This document shows, piece by piece, positions 1 through 9,934 of a stretch of 64,000 nucleotides of DNA. Numbering within the stretch: the stretch's first letter is position 1; each line of letters starts with the position of its first letter. The notes beneath the pieces are model-generated. The model had not been told where the DNA came from. It worked only from the letters and a program-made list of their open reading frames with translations, and searched no databases. The translations under genes and the position numbers were made by a program. Source of the stretch: Legionella sp. PATHC032 (GTDB lineage: Bacteria > Pseudomonadota > Gammaproteobacteria > Legionellales > Legionellaceae); NCBI RefSeq assembly GCF_026191185.1, contig NZ_JAPHOV010000001.1, forward strand, positions 1,359,001-1,423,000. Direction: 5' to 3'.

Positions 1-1516
1 AAGCAAAGCGAGCATAGTACCAGGAGGATTCAACGAAGGTGTCAAACGTATCTGTTTCTCGGGCTGCATCCTGGCTGCATTTTGGACATGTTACATTAAC
101 AAACTCTTTGCATTGTGCAAGGGGTGAACCGGTGCCAGTAAAATCAACATTCTCTGGTAAAACAACAGGTAATTCTTCATCTGGGACTGGAACTATGCCA
201 CATTGTTCACAGATTATCATTGGGATAGGAGTTCCCCAGTATCTTTGTCTGGAAACTCCCCAGTCTCTTAGGCGATAATTAATAGTGGCTTTGCCAGCAT
301 CATTTTCTTCCAGAAAATTTGTGATAATTTGAACAGCTTTATTAGAGGGTAGATCATCAAACTGATTCGAGTTAATCAAAATTCCTTCTTCAGTATAGGC
401 TGATTGACTAAAGTCATGTTCAGTGTTTATAGGTTTGATTACTTGTCGGATAGGTAATTGGTATTTTTGTGCAAACTCCCAATCGCGTTGGTCATGCGCA
501 GGCACTGCCATAACAGCACCAGAACCATATTGCATTAAAACAAAGTTAGCCACCCATATAGGCAATTCTTTACCTGTTATAGGATGGATTGCAGTCATTC
601 CAGTGTCAATCCCTCTTTTTTCCATAGTTGCCAGCTCTGCTTCAGCCATCTTAATTCCCTGACAGCTATCGAGGAATTCTTGAACTTTTTTATTGTTGGA
701 AGCTGCTTCTTTGGCTAATGGATGATCTGTTGCTACAGCAAGATAGGTTGCCCCCATCAAGGTATCTGGGCGTGTGGTGTAAATTTTCAATCGTTTAGGG
801 TAATTGTTTACATTAAAATAAATTTCTGTCCCTATGGATTTTCCAATCCAGTTGCGCTGCATTTGTTTGACTTGCGCAGGCCATTCATCCAAGCTATCTA
901 AAGAGCTTAAAAGCTCATCAGCATAGGCGGTAATTTTAATAAACCATTGAGAAATTTCCTTTCGTTCAACCAATGCGCCTGAACGCCACCCACGACCATC
1001 AACGACCTGTTCATTCGCTAATACTGTTTGATCAACCGGATCCCAGTTTACAACGGCATTTTTCTTATATACTAACCCTTTTTCAAATAAACGAATAAAA
1101 AACCATTGTTCCCAGCGATAATACTCGGGATCACAAGTAGTAATTTCTCTTTTCCAGTCATAAGCATTTCCCAAGCGTAAAAATTGCTCTTTCATGGCCG
1201 CAATATTTTTCTTAGTCCATTCTGCAGGAGGAATTTTATTCTTGATGGCGGCATTTTCGGCAGGTAATCCAAAAGCATCCCACCCTATAGGTTGCAGGAC
1301 ATTTTTTCCCAATGCTCGTTGATACCGGGCTATGACATCACCTAGGGTATAATTTCTCACATGTCCCATATGTAATGTGCCACTGGGATAGGGAAACATA
1401 GATAAACAATAAAACTTCTCTTTGTTTAAATCTTCAGTAACATTAAACGATTGCTTCTTATGCCAATATTGTTGTGCTTGTTCTTCAACTTCTTGGGGGT
1501 TATAGGTATTATCCAT
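1..1516 (-). CDS. leuS: Leucyl-tRNA synthetase, N-terminal part (cut by window edge)
   Basis: Charges tRNA-Leu with leucine in the cytoplasm (class I aminoacyl-tRNA synthetase). The reverse strand reads open from an ATG at 1516 to the left edge, about 505 codons. The N-terminus begins [18 protein letters not shown], and the class I HIGH motif appears as HMGH in [11 protein letters not shown]. The CP1 editing insert follows. Two CxxC pairs (CEQCG and CPKCG) form a zinc-binding element. The reading ends in [10 protein letters not shown], a conserved block before the KMSKS loop, which lies outside the window. The start follows a weak ribosome site, but the N-terminus fits the family and no better start is visible. 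It lies 65 bases downstream of lnt on the same strand. Plus-strand frames inside it are shadows. Confidence 0.97.
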   Translation of the reverse strand, partial: MDNTYNPQEVEEQAQQYWHKKQSFNVTEDLNKEKFYCLSMFPYPSGTLHMGHVRNYTLGDVIARYQRALGKNVLQPIGWDAFGLPAENAAIKNKIPPAEWTKKNIAAMKEQFLRLGNAYDWKREITTCDPEYYRWEQWFFIRLFEKGLVYKKNAVVNWDPVDQTVLANEQVVDGRGWRSGALVERKEISQWFIKITAYADELLSSLDSLDEWPAQVKQMQRNWIGKSIGTEIYFNVNNYPKRLKIYTTRPDTLMGATYLAVATDHPLAKEAASNNKKVQEFLDSCQGIKMAEAELATMEKRGIDTGMTAIHPITGKELPIWVANFVLMQYGSGAVMAVPAHDQRDWEFAQKYQLPIRQVIKPINTEHDFSQSAYTEEGILINSNQFDDLPSNKAVQIITNFLEENDAGKATINYRLRDWGVSRQRYWGTPIPMIICEQCGIVPVPDEELPVVLPENVDFTGTGSPLAQCKEFVNVTCPKCSQDAARETDTFDTFVESSWYYARFA

Positions 1517-1581
1517 AGGCCAATAAATTTAATAACACGGAACTGCTAAGGATAACCCCTCTTGCCTTTACCAGCAATAGA

Positions 1582-3117
1582 TTATTTTTCTGTAAATCGT
1601 TTAATATTAAAAAATAAAACAAAAAGAACAAATATGAAGCAAAAAACAAAAGCAGGATAGTCACTCCAAATTATCCAGGGAGTGATACCATTTGCAGGAA
1701 AAATATCCGCTTGCAGTATTCCTGAATTAAAAGCTGGAAGCCCTTCAACTATAGTTCCTTGATCGTTAATTACTGAGGAGAGCCCATCATTATTCACGAG
1801 GATTTGATATCGTCCTGTAAGTAAAGACAGCATTTGAGCCATTTGTAACTGCTGGTAGCTTGCCAGGGAATGGCCAAACCAGCCATTATCACTGATAGAG
1901 ACTATCCATTGAGCGGCAGGCATTTGTGACCTCAAAATATTGGGGTAAGCAATTTCATAGCAGATTAGACTGGCAATGGGACGATTGGCAATATTAATTA
2001 ATGGCTGATTCGATCTGCCGGGAATAACATTAGGTTCTGGAAGATTTAACCAACGATTGATGGGGATAAAGGGTTTCGGTATATATTCTCCAAACGGCAC
2101 CAATTGACGTTTCACATAGGCACCAGTTGCTTCTCCTAGACTAATGATGGAATTGTAAAAATTGGTTTCATCATTATTCGTAGGTTGCAAAATTCCCAAA
2201 ATTAAACTGCTTTTAGCGTTTAATGCTTTTTCATGCAGTTTCTGCAGGTAATCTTCAACATAACTTGCTGGTAGGGGTATAGCTGATTCAGGTAAAACAA
2301 TTAAATTTTTTCCCAGCAGCTTATCTGTTTTACTTTCATAGTATTTTAATAAATTCCAAAATAGAGTTTCGTCCCACTTGTCTCTCATTGAGAGATTAGG
2401 CTGGATTGCACCAACAGAAATAGGTTCTTTTTTTATTTCTGTCCAATGCAAGCCTTTTCCCAGGGATGGTATAATAAGAATCAAGATAAAGACGCTAAGG
2501 TAGTAATATCGCTTAATCGTATTATCTTTAATTATCAGAACCAACAGGGTACCCAAGAAAGAGCATAGTAATCCAAGCCCATAAATACCAATTACTGGTG
2601 CGATATATCTCAATGGTGTATCAATTTGGGTTACACCAGTTAATAACCAGGGAAATCCTGTAAAAAGCTTGGAGCGGATGAACTCACTCAGGCACCAAAG
2701 AGTACTAAACAAAAGCATGCATGCTAAGAAATTGCACTTGGGTGAAAGTAATTTAAAGAAATAACCAACTATTCCAGGAAATAGAGAAAGATACATGATA
2801 AACAATAATGTGATGGCGCCAGCAAGAAAATAATCAAGCTGTCCATAGTCGTGGATACTAATAATTACCCATGATACTCCAAAGCCAAAATATCCTAGTC
2901 CGTAGATGAAACCAAGAGTAAACCCTCTCTTAACAGTGCATTGAAGAAATTCGGAAAATAAAATAGCCAGACTCAAAATGGTTAATCCTGGCAGATGGAA
3001 AGGTGCAAATCCAAAAGGGGCTAATAAACCTGCTAAAAATACAACAACGAACTTCGAGTATTGGCTTAGTGTTGATGCGTGTATTGTTATGGCATGTGTT
3101 AAAGCAGCTTGCTTCAT
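1582..3117 (-). CDS. lnt: Apolipoprotein N-acyltransferase
   Basis: Inner-membrane enzyme that adds the third acyl chain to the N-terminal cysteine of lipoproteins. About six hydrophobic segments fill the N-terminal 200 residues and one closes the C-terminus, with a periplasmic nitrilase-like domain between them. The three catalytic residues are visible: Glu in LPESAIP, Lys in YVKRQLVPFGEY and Cys in SLICYEIAYP. I chose the ATG at 3117, giving 511 residues, because E. coli Lnt has about 512. A longer frame from 3195 would add 26 residues. Neither start has a strong ribosome site. The gene precedes leuS on the same strand and is divergent from the dehydrogenase gene at 3271. Confidence 0.95.
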   Translation of the reverse strand: MKQAALTHAITIHASTLSQYSKFVVVFLAGLLAPFGFAPFHLPGLTILSLAILFSEFLQCTVKRGFTLGFIYGLGYFGFGVSWVIISIHDYGQLDYFLAGAITLLFIMYLSLFPGIVGYFFKLLSPKCNFLACMLLFSTLWCLSEFIRSKLFTGFPWLLTGVTQIDTPLRYIAPVIGIYGLGLLCSFLGTLLVLIIKDNTIKRYYYLSVFILILIIPSLGKGLHWTEIKKEPISVGAIQPNLSMRDKWDETLFWNLLKYYESKTDKLLGKNLIVLPESAIPLPASYVEDYLQKLHEKALNAKSSLILGILQPTNNDETNFYNSIISLGEATGAYVKRQLVPFGEYIPKPFIPINRWLNLPEPNVIPGRSNQPLINIANRPIASLICYEIAYPNILRSQMPAAQWIVSISDNGWFGHSLASYQQLQMAQMLSLLTGRYQILVNNDGLSSVINDQGTIVEGLPAFNSGILQADIFPANGITPWIIWSDYPAFVFCFIFVLFVLFFNIKRFTEK

Positions 3118-3270
3118 GTCGCAACTAAACTGATTAAAGTGGTCAAGATAAATGAGTAAGGCTAATAGGTCAAGTGATATCAAGAATTGCTGCATTGATC
3201 ATGCCATGGGTCTATCTAATCGTTGATAATTTGTGTAGGATTATCAAGTTTTACAAAGGAGAAGGATTGT

Positions 3271-4359
3271 ATGTACAACGTAATGATTACTGGTGCTGGA
3301 AAAATAGGCAGTCTAATTGCTTGTCTACTGGCCGATAGCGGGTCTTATCAGGTTCATTTGGCCGATCTGGAATTTAATGGCTCTGATGTGACAAGATTAT
3401 TAACTGCGCTGCCTGAGATTAAAACGGTTGCATTGGATGTTAAAGATGAACAATCTACTCAAGCCTATTTGCAAAAGCACAATATTATCGCAGTGATTTC
3501 GAGTCTTCCTTATTTTTTAAATACTCATGTTGCCAAAGCCGCCAAAGCCGCCAAAGCTCATTATTTTGATTTGACGGAAGATACCTCCGTAACAGAGGCA
3601 GTAAAAGCTATTGCTCAAAATGCCGAGACAGCTTTTGTTCCTCAATGTGGATTAGCCCCTGGCTTTATCAGTATTGCGGCCAATAGTTTGATGCAGGAAT
3701 TTGAGAAGTGTCATCATGCCAGATTAAGAGTTGGAGCATTGCCTCAGCGTGCTAATAACGCGCTTCATTATTCATTAACCTGGTCCACTGATGGGGTTAT
3801 TAATGAATATGGTAACCCTTGCTATGGCATTGAGGGTGGCAAAGATGTGGTTATGGCTCCATTGGAAGGATTGGAATCAATTCAAATTGATGGCTGTGAA
3901 TATGAAGCGTTCAACACTTCTGGTGGTTTAGGAAGTCTGGCTGAACTTTATGCTGGAAAAGTGCAATCCATGAATTACAAAACCATGCGTTATCCAGGGC
4001 ATTGTAAAAAAATGCGCTTTTTAATGAATGACTTACGATTAAATGAAGATCGAGGGACGTTAAAAAGAATACTGGAAAATGCAATTCCAAAAACATATCA
4101 GGATATCGTGATAGTTTATGTTACTGTTGAGGGTATTAAGCAAGGCGAATTAACCGAAAAAAGTTATGTTAAGAAAATTTACCCTGAAGTAATTCGAGGT
4201 TTGGAGTGGTCAGCTATTCAGGTCAGTACAGCCTCAGGTGTGTGCGCTGTTGTTGATTTGGTATTGGGACAGGGAAATGAATACAAAGGGCTTATTTTGC
4301 AAGAAAAATTTAAATTGTCTCATGTGCTGGAAAATCGCTTCGGCAAATATTATGCCTAG
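3271..4359 (+). CDS. Saccharopine dehydrogenase-family oxidoreductase
   Basis: The N-terminus is a Rossmann NAD(P)-binding fold with the motif GAGKIGS at residues 7-13. The rest resembles the saccharopine dehydrogenase catalytic domain, including PQCGLAPGFIS near residue 130. These enzymes interconvert saccharopine with glutamate plus lysine or aminoadipate semialdehyde. The ATG at 3271 follows a strong AAAGGAGAAGG site, giving 362 residues. The next gene starts nine bases after the stop and is an ALDH7-type semialdehyde dehydrogenase, so the pair probably runs the saccharopine branch of lysine breakdown. That pathway is inferred; no lysine-ketoglutarate reductase is in the window. A run of 9-base repeats at 3532-3558 encodes Ala-Lys-Ala-Ala-Lys-Ala-Ala-Lys-Ala. 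Confidence 0.85.
   Translation: MYNVMITGAGKIGSLIACLLADSGSYQVHLADLEFNGSDVTRLLTALPEIKTVALDVKDEQSTQAYLQKHNIIAVISSLPYFLNTHVAKAAKAAKAHYFDLTEDTSVTEAVKAIAQNAETAFVPQCGLAPGFISIAANSLMQEFEKCHHARLRVGALPQRANNALHYSLTWSTDGVINEYGNPCYGIEGGKDVVMAPLEGLESIQIDGCEYEAFNTSGGLGSLAELYAGKVQSMNYKTMRYPGHCKKMRFLMNDLRLNEDRGTLKRILENAIPKTYQDIVIVYVTVEGIKQGELTEKSYVKKIYPEVIRGLEWSAIQVSTASGVCAVVDLVLGQGNEYKGLILQEKFKLSHVLENRFGKYYA
3532..3558 (+). repeat. Three tandem copies of a 9-base unit inside the saccharopine dehydrogenase-like gene
   Basis: GCCAAAGCC occurs twice, followed by GCCAAAGCT, head to tail. The array encodes an Ala/Lys-rich stretch. Changes in copy number would keep the reading frame. Confidence 0.8.
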
Positions 4360-4368
4360 GAGAATATT

Positions 4369-5889
4369 ATGGATTTATTGCAACGTTTAAATATTAAATC
4401 AGTAAACCCTGGAGCTTTTAGTGGACATGGTTGGCACAGTGACAACCATGCCCATACTCTGGAATCCTTCAATCCCAGTACTGGAAATAAACTGGCTGAA
4501 ATAGCAACTTGCACTATGGATGATTATGAACAGGTTATGCAGCGAGCGCAGCAAGCAGCACAAGCGTGGAAAAAAGTGCCAGCTCCAAAGCGAGGTGAGA
4601 TCATCAGACAAATAGGGCAAGCACTAAGAGAAAAAAAAGACAGTCTGGGAAGTCTTGTATCATTGGAAATGGGTAAATCTAAACAGGAAGGTGATGGCGA
4701 AGTTCAGGAAATGATTGATATAGCAGATTTCGCTGTAGGGCAATCACGTATGTTGTATGGTAATTCCATGCATTCAGAACGTCCAAATCACCGAATGTAT
4801 GAACAATGGCATCCATATGGAATTGTAGGAGTGATTTCAGCATTTAATTTTCCTGTTGCTGTATGGTCTTGGAATGCCTTTTTATCTGCTATCTGTGGCA
4901 ACGTTACTATATGGAAGCCATCAGCAAAAACACCTCTCTGTGCTGTGGCTGTACAACATATTTGTAATCAGGTATTGAAAGAAAATAATTGTCCTGAAAT
5001 ATTTGGCTTGGTAATCCCCAAAACTCATGATGTGGTTGAAGCTATGGTAGATGATAAGCGAATACAGCTCATATCCTTTACAGGCTCCACCGCGGTTGGA
5101 AAGCAAGTAGCAGCAAAAGTCGCTGCTAGACTAGGTAAAAGTATTCTGGAGTTGGGAGGTAATAACGGTATCATCCTCGATGAGTCTGCTGATTTGAGCT
5201 TGGCCATTCCTGCCATAGTATTCGGTGCTGTCGGTACTGCGGGCCAACGTTGTACTACTACGAGACGCCTGTTTGTCCATGAATCAAAATACCAGGATGT
5301 TATCAAAAGGTTAAGGCATGCTTATGAACAGATAACTATTGGAGACCCACTTGATACACGAAATTTAATGGGTCCTTTGATTGATCAGCAAGCTGTTGAA
5401 CAGTTTAAAAAAGCAATAAGTAGAATTAAAGAGGCGGGAGGTCAAATTGTTTATGGTGGAGAAGTATTAAAACAAGCCGGCTCTTTTGTTCAGCCTACTT
5501 TAGTTTGTGATGTAAAAAACGATTGGGATATTGTGCAGGAAGAGACTTTTGCTCCTATTCTATATGTTATGTCCTATCGGACACTGGATGAGGCTATTGC
5601 TTTACATAATGGTGTTCCCCAGGGGCTTTCGTCCGCCTTATTCACCCAAAATTTAAAAAATGCAGAGCTCTTTCTCAGTGCTTGTGGAAGTGATTGCGGT
5701 ATTGCCAATATTAATATTGGTACTTCAGGAGCTGAAATAGGAGGTGCTTTCGGAGGCGAAAAAGAAACTGGTGGTGGACGTGAATCAGGTTCAGATAGCT
5801 GGAAAGCTTATATGAGGCGACAAACCAATACAATTAATTGGGGAGATGAATTGCCTTTGGCTCAGGGTATTCGTTTTAATTTAAGTTAA
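4369..5889 (+). CDS. amaB: ALDH7-family aldehyde dehydrogenase (aminoadipate semialdehyde dehydrogenase-like)
   Basis: NAD-dependent aldehyde dehydrogenase of 506 residues, the usual length. The active-site glutamate lies in LELGGNNG and the catalytic cysteine in [12 protein letters not shown]. Both blocks are typical of ALDH7 (antiquitin/AmaB), which oxidises aminoadipate semialdehyde or its cyclic form piperideine-6-carboxylate to aminoadipate. The start follows AGGAGAA closely. It is co-transcribed with the saccharopine dehydrogenase-like gene, and the two functions fit consecutive steps of lysine catabolism. A strong stem-loop ends the pair at 5897-5930. The family assignment is solid. 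The substrate is inferred from family and neighbour. Confidence 0.87.
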   Translation: MDLLQRLNIKSVNPGAFSGHGWHSDNHAHTLESFNPSTGNKLAEIATCTMDDYEQVMQRAQQAAQAWKKVPAPKRGEIIRQIGQALREKKDSLGSLVSLEMGKSKQEGDGEVQEMIDIADFAVGQSRMLYGNSMHSERPNHRMYEQWHPYGIVGVISAFNFPVAVWSWNAFLSAICGNVTIWKPSAKTPLCAVAVQHICNQVLKENNCPEIFGLVIPKTHDVVEAMVDDKRIQLISFTGSTAVGKQVAAKVAARLGKSILELGGNNGIILDESADLSLAIPAIVFGAVGTAGQRCTTTRRLFVHESKYQDVIKRLRHAYEQITIGDPLDTRNLMGPLIDQQAVEQFKKAISRIKEAGGQIVYGGEVLKQAGSFVQPTLVCDVKNDWDIVQEETFAPILYVMSYRTLDEAIALHNGVPQGLSSALFTQNLKNAELFLSACGSDCGIANINIGTSGAEIGGAFGGEKETGGGRESGSDSWKAYMRRQTNTINWGDELPLAQGIRFNLS

Positions 5890-5896
5890 GATGTAG

Positions 5897-5930
5897 AAAG
5901 GAGCAAACGCATTGGGTTATTGCTCCTTTT
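5897..5930 (+). terminator. Rho-independent terminator after the ALDH7 gene
   Basis: AAAGGAGCAA (5897-5906) pairs perfectly with TTGCTCCTTT (5920-5929) around a 13-base loop. Four T residues lie at 5927-5930. It would separate the lysine-type pair from the beta-oxidation pair downstream. Confidence 0.75.
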
Positions 5931-6007
5931 AGCCAATGGTAAGCGCCGTTACCTATACATCTCACTCATAGAGGCATCAATCGATTATTAACAAGAGGAT
6001 AATAACA

Positions 6008-8377
6008 ATGCAGGAGCCTTTTTTCATTAAAAAAGTTGCGGTTTTAGGGGCTGGTGTCATGGGTGCTCAAATTGCGGCACACTGCGTTAATGCCGGAATA
6101 GAGACTTTACTGTTTGATTTAGCTGGCAAAGAAGGGCCTAAAAATAGTTTGGTCGACAAAGCCATTGCCAACTTAGGTAAACTAAAACCAACTCCTCTTG
6201 CAACTCTGCAAACCAGTGAGTTATTACAAGCAAAAAATTATGCAGAAAATCTGGAAGAGTTATCTTCTTGTGATTTAATCATAGAAGCGATAGCGGAACG
6301 TATAGATTGGAAAGAGGACTTATACAAGCGAATTTCGCCTTATTTATCTGATAAAACAATTTTAGTTAGTAATACATCGGGTCTAAGTATCAATAAGTTA
6401 TGTGATGTATTACCCGCGCAGCATAGATCCAATTTTTGTGGAGTCCATTTTTTTAATCCACCGCGTTACATGCATTTGGCAGAATTAATTCCTGCTAATA
6501 GCACATCATCTAACTTGCTCGATTATTTGGAAACATGGTTAACCGAGTATTTAGGCAAAGGTGTTGTAAGAGCTAAAGATACTCCCAATTTTATCGCAAA
6601 TCGTATAGGGGTCTTTTCATTATTAACCACCTTGCATCACACTTTAGCCATGAATATGGGGATTGATGAAGTGGATGTCTTGACTGGACCTTTATTAGGA
6701 AGACCGAAATCCGCAACTTTTCGTACTATGGATGTGGTTGGTTTGGATACTATGCAACACGTTATCAACACCATGCAGTCTCAATTAACTGACGATCCAT
6801 GGCATAAAATGTTTAGTCTTCCAGACTGGTTGAGTGGTTTAATTAAAGAAGGTCATTTAGGACAAAAATCCGGCCAAGGAATTTATCGAAAAATTGGTAA
6901 AGTAATAGAAGTTTATGATATTCAAACAGGTCAATATAGACCTTCTCGAGCACACGTGAGTGATGAACTGCAAGCTATAATGCGTATTATGGATCCTGAA
7001 GCTCGAATGAAGAGTTTAATGGCATCAAGTAATAAGCAAGCCCAATTTTTGGCAGCCTGCTTTAGAGATTTATTCCATTATTGTGCGTATCATTTGGAAG
7101 AAATTGCTGACAATGCAAGAGATGTTGATCTGGCAATTCGCTGGGGATTTGGATGGTCGCAAGGACCATTTGAAACCTGGCAGCTTTCTGATTTACACAG
7201 TGTAACTCGACAAATTGATGAATCAATACAGGATAATACGGCATTATCAAGCGCAAAACTACCTGAGTGGTTATATGAAATAAAGGAATTTTACACACGA
7301 GAAGGTGCCTATTCGCCTGGTAAAAACAATTATCAAGCCAGAAGTCAACTGCCGGTTTACCATAAACAGTTTTTTCATGACAGGGTATTAAAGGAGTCAC
7401 ATCATCCAGTTCATGTTATATATGAAAACGAGGGTGTTTGTTTATGGCACTTAAAAGACGATGTGGCTGTGGTTAGTTTTAAAAGCAAAGCCAATACCAT
7501 TGGTCAATCAGTTCTCGATGGTATAGAGGCTGCTTTGGATATCGCAGAAAGGGATTATCAGGGATTAATTATTTATCAACAAGATGCGTCCAATTTTAGT
7601 TCAGGAGCTGATTTACGCGGAGTTTCCAAATTATTAACTGATGGAACAATTCAAACTCTTGAGCATATGGTAGAGCAATTTCAACGGGTAGCAATGCGCT
7701 TGAAATATTGCTCAATTCCAACAGTAGCTGCTTTAAGAGGTCGTGCATTAGGAGGTGGTTGTGAATTAATGATGCATTGTGATGCTGTTGTCGCTGCTTT
7801 TGAATCTTATCCTGGTTTAGTTGAGGCTGGAGTAGGAGTTATACCTGCTGGTGGTGGTTGTAAAGAGCTGGCTATGCGTTCAGCGCAACAAGCCCAACAA
7901 GCTGATTTATTGACTTTTATATTGCCAGTTTTTCAACAAATAGCAACTGCAAAAGTAGCTGCAAGTGCGGTGGATGCCAGGAATATGGGGTATCTGCGTG
8001 CGTCTGATTCTATCGTAATGCATGCTGATGAGGTTTTATATGCTTCTTTAGAAAAAATCAAAGCCCTAAGAGCAGCTAACTATCTTCCTCCTATGAAAAT
8101 ACAACGATTTAAAGTGGCGGGTATTGAGGGGCGTGCCCGATTGCAATCCGGTTTAGTGAATTGGTTGGAAGGTGGATTTATATCACAACATGATTATTTT
8201 CTAGCTAATGAGTTGGTGAAAGTGTTGTGTGGTGGGGATGTCAATCATGGAACTTTGGTTGATGAACAGTGGATACTAAAGCTGGAAAGAGAGGCATTCA
8301 TAAAGCTCGCTAATACACCATTAACTCAAGCCAGAATCAGTCATCTGTTAGAGACTGGTAAACCACTGCGCAATTAA
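6008..8377 (+). CDS. 3-hydroxyacyl-CoA dehydrogenase / enoyl-CoA hydratase, FadN type
   Basis: Bifunctional beta-oxidation enzyme of 789 residues. The NAD-binding hydroxyacyl-CoA dehydrogenase domain comes first (GAGVMGAQIA at residues 15-24, then HFFNPPRYM). The crotonase (enoyl-CoA hydratase) domain follows in the C-terminal part (SSGADLRG, then GRALGGGCELMMHCD). This order is the reverse of E. coli FadB and matches the Bacillus FadN type. The start has an AAGAGGA ribosome site. The thiolase gene follows after 15 bases, so the two probably form a beta-oxidation operon. The chain-length preference cannot be read from the sequence. Confidence 0.9.
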   Translation: MQEPFFIKKVAVLGAGVMGAQIAAHCVNAGIETLLFDLAGKEGPKNSLVDKAIANLGKLKPTPLATLQTSELLQAKNYAENLEELSSCDLIIEAIAERIDWKEDLYKRISPYLSDKTILVSNTSGLSINKLCDVLPAQHRSNFCGVHFFNPPRYMHLAELIPANSTSSNLLDYLETWLTEYLGKGVVRAKDTPNFIANRIGVFSLLTTLHHTLAMNMGIDEVDVLTGPLLGRPKSATFRTMDVVGLDTMQHVINTMQSQLTDDPWHKMFSLPDWLSGLIKEGHLGQKSGQGIYRKIGKVIEVYDIQTGQYRPSRAHVSDELQAIMRIMDPEARMKSLMASSNKQAQFLAACFRDLFHYCAYHLEEIADNARDVDLAIRWGFGWSQGPFETWQLSDLHSVTRQIDESIQDNTALSSAKLPEWLYEIKEFYTREGAYSPGKNNYQARSQLPVYHKQFFHDRVLKESHHPVHVIYENEGVCLWHLKDDVAVVSFKSKANTIGQSVLDGIEAALDIAERDYQGLIIYQQDASNFSSGADLRGVSKLLTDGTIQTLEHMVEQFQRVAMRLKYCSIPTVAALRGRALGGGCELMMHCDAVVAAFESYPGLVEAGVGVIPAGGGCKELAMRSAQQAQQADLLTFILPVFQQIATAKVAASAVDARNMGYLRASDSIVMHADEVLYASLEKIKALRAANYLPPMKIQRFKVAGIEGRARLQSGLVNWLEGGFISQHDYFLANELVKVLCGGDVNHGTLVDEQWILKLEREAFIKLANTPLTQARISHLLETGKPLRN

Positions 8378-8392
8378 GCAAGGAGAATTAGG

Positions 8393-9577
8393 ATGACTGA
8401 TGTATATATAGTTGACGTATTACGTACACCAGTAGGCAAAGCGCCAAGAGGTGTTTTTAAAAACACATTACCTGATGATTTATTGGCTCATACTATAAAA
8501 TGTCTAATACATAGACATCAAACTCTCGATTGGCAAGAGATAGCCGATGTAGTAATAGGTTGCGCAATGCCAGAAGCAGAACAAGGTATGAATGTAGCAA
8601 GAATTGCTTCTTTATTGGCTGATCTTCCAAAGTCTGTTCCAGCAATGACTATTAATCGTTTTTGCTCGTCTGGTGTGCAGAGTATAGTTACTGCAGCAGA
8701 TACTATCCGTAATCAAGAGGCTCATTTAGCATTAGGTGGCGGTGTTGAAAGTATGTCTATGGTACCTATGGGTGGAAATAAGTACACCGCAAATCCATCC
8801 ATTTTTAATGATGAGCACGTTGCTATAGCTTATGGTATGGGTATTACAGCAGAAAACGTTGCCAAACGTTGGGAAATTACTCGAGAGCAACAGGATGAAT
8901 TCGCAATAGAAAGTCACAAAAAAGCAATTGCAGCGCAGGAGAGGCTGGATTTCAACGCTGAAATAAGTCCTATCGAAATATCAGTTAGATGTCCTGATCT
9001 GAAAACTTCAAAGATTGAAATAAAGAAAAAATTGATCAACAAGGACGAAGGCCCTAGAGCAGATACTTCTTATGAAGCTATTTCTAAATTAAAACCCGTA
9101 TTTTCTTTAAAAGGGACTGTGACCGCAGGAAATAGCTCGCAGATGAGTGACGGAGCAGGAATTGCATTATTAGCCAGTGAGAAAGCTTTAAAACAGTATA
9201 ATTTAAAACCTTTGGGACGTTTAATGAGCTATGCTGTTGCGGGAGTGCCGCCTGAAATTATGGGAATTGGACCTGTGATGGCAATTCCTATCGCATTAAA
9301 GCGCGCTGGTATTACTTTGGATCAATTGGATTGGATTGAATTGAATGAAGCTTTTGCTGCTCAAGCTTTGGCTGTTATTAAAGACCTTGATTTGCCCAGA
9401 GACAAAGTTAATCCGCTAGGTGGAGCTATTGCCCTGGGACATCCTTTGGGGGCAACGGGGACCATAAGAACAGCTACTTTACTACATGGATTGAGAAGAA
9501 CAAAAGGACGATATGGTATGGTAACTATGTGTATTGGAACCGGAATGGGGGCTGCTGCGATATTTGAAGCGTTATAG
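8393..9577 (+). CDS. fadA: Acetyl-CoA C-acyltransferase (thiolase)
   Basis: Cleaves 3-ketoacyl-CoA with CoA as the last step of beta-oxidation. At 394 residues it is a full-length thiolase. The acylated cysteine is in NRFCSSGVQS near residue 90. The catalytic His is in GGAIALGHPLGATG, and the second Cys is in TMCIGTGMGAA near the C-terminus. The ribosome site is AGGAGAA. It lies immediately downstream of the FadN-type gene, its expected partner. It could instead serve as a biosynthetic acetoacetyl-CoA thiolase, but the neighbour favours degradation. A hairpin at 9634-9664 follows. Confidence 0.92.
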   Translation: MTDVYIVDVLRTPVGKAPRGVFKNTLPDDLLAHTIKCLIHRHQTLDWQEIADVVIGCAMPEAEQGMNVARIASLLADLPKSVPAMTINRFCSSGVQSIVTAADTIRNQEAHLALGGGVESMSMVPMGGNKYTANPSIFNDEHVAIAYGMGITAENVAKRWEITREQQDEFAIESHKKAIAAQERLDFNAEISPIEISVRCPDLKTSKIEIKKKLINKDEGPRADTSYEAISKLKPVFSLKGTVTAGNSSQMSDGAGIALLASEKALKQYNLKPLGRLMSYAVAGVPPEIMGIGPVMAIPIALKRAGITLDQLDWIELNEAFAAQALAVIKDLDLPRDKVNPLGGAIALGHPLGATGTIRTATLLHGLRRTKGRYGMVTMCIGTGMGAAAIFEAL

Positions 9578-9934
9578 AAGATATAATCCAGATTTAAATT
9601 CTATACACTATTGTAGTTTAAAGAATTGTAATGCTTCCCGTGTTTATTTTATAAATACGGGAAGAAAATTGTTAATCAAGGGGATCAGTTGGTTCTCTTG
9701 GGATTTTTAAATGTAAATCACTCTGGGGTTTATTTCCCTTTCCAAAAAACTTTAACAAATTATGGATATTGTTATCTTTGACTATGCCTAAAGAAAAAAC
9801 TGTTAACTAATCGAATTATTTTTTCTTCAGGATTGAGATTTTTTTAAATTTTTCCACGCGTTAACCGAACAATTACTTGCTTTGTTGTTTCTTTATTCTA
9901 CGCTTAAATTAAAAGGAAATAAAATGGAGCAAGT
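9578..9934. other. Intergenic stretch between fadA and the Sel1-repeat gene
   Basis: 357 AT-rich bases with no convincing open frame. It contains the hairpin at 9634-9664. The remainder must hold the promoter of the Sel1 gene, but I cannot place confident -35 and -10 boxes. Confidence 0.6.
9634..9664 (+). terminator. Long stem-loop after fadA, probable terminator
   Basis: CTTCCCGT (9634-9641) pairs with ACGGGAAG (9657-9664). The stem continues through one G-T pair and TTTAT/ATAAA to a three-base loop, giving a 14-pair stem. It lacks a clear T tract downstream, so termination is likely rather than certain. Confidence 0.6.

Noticed and set aside
39-662. Two plus-strand open frames of 79 codons near the left edge
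   Set aside because: They lie opposite leuS, whose reverse-strand reading is clearly conserved. Their protein sequences look random.
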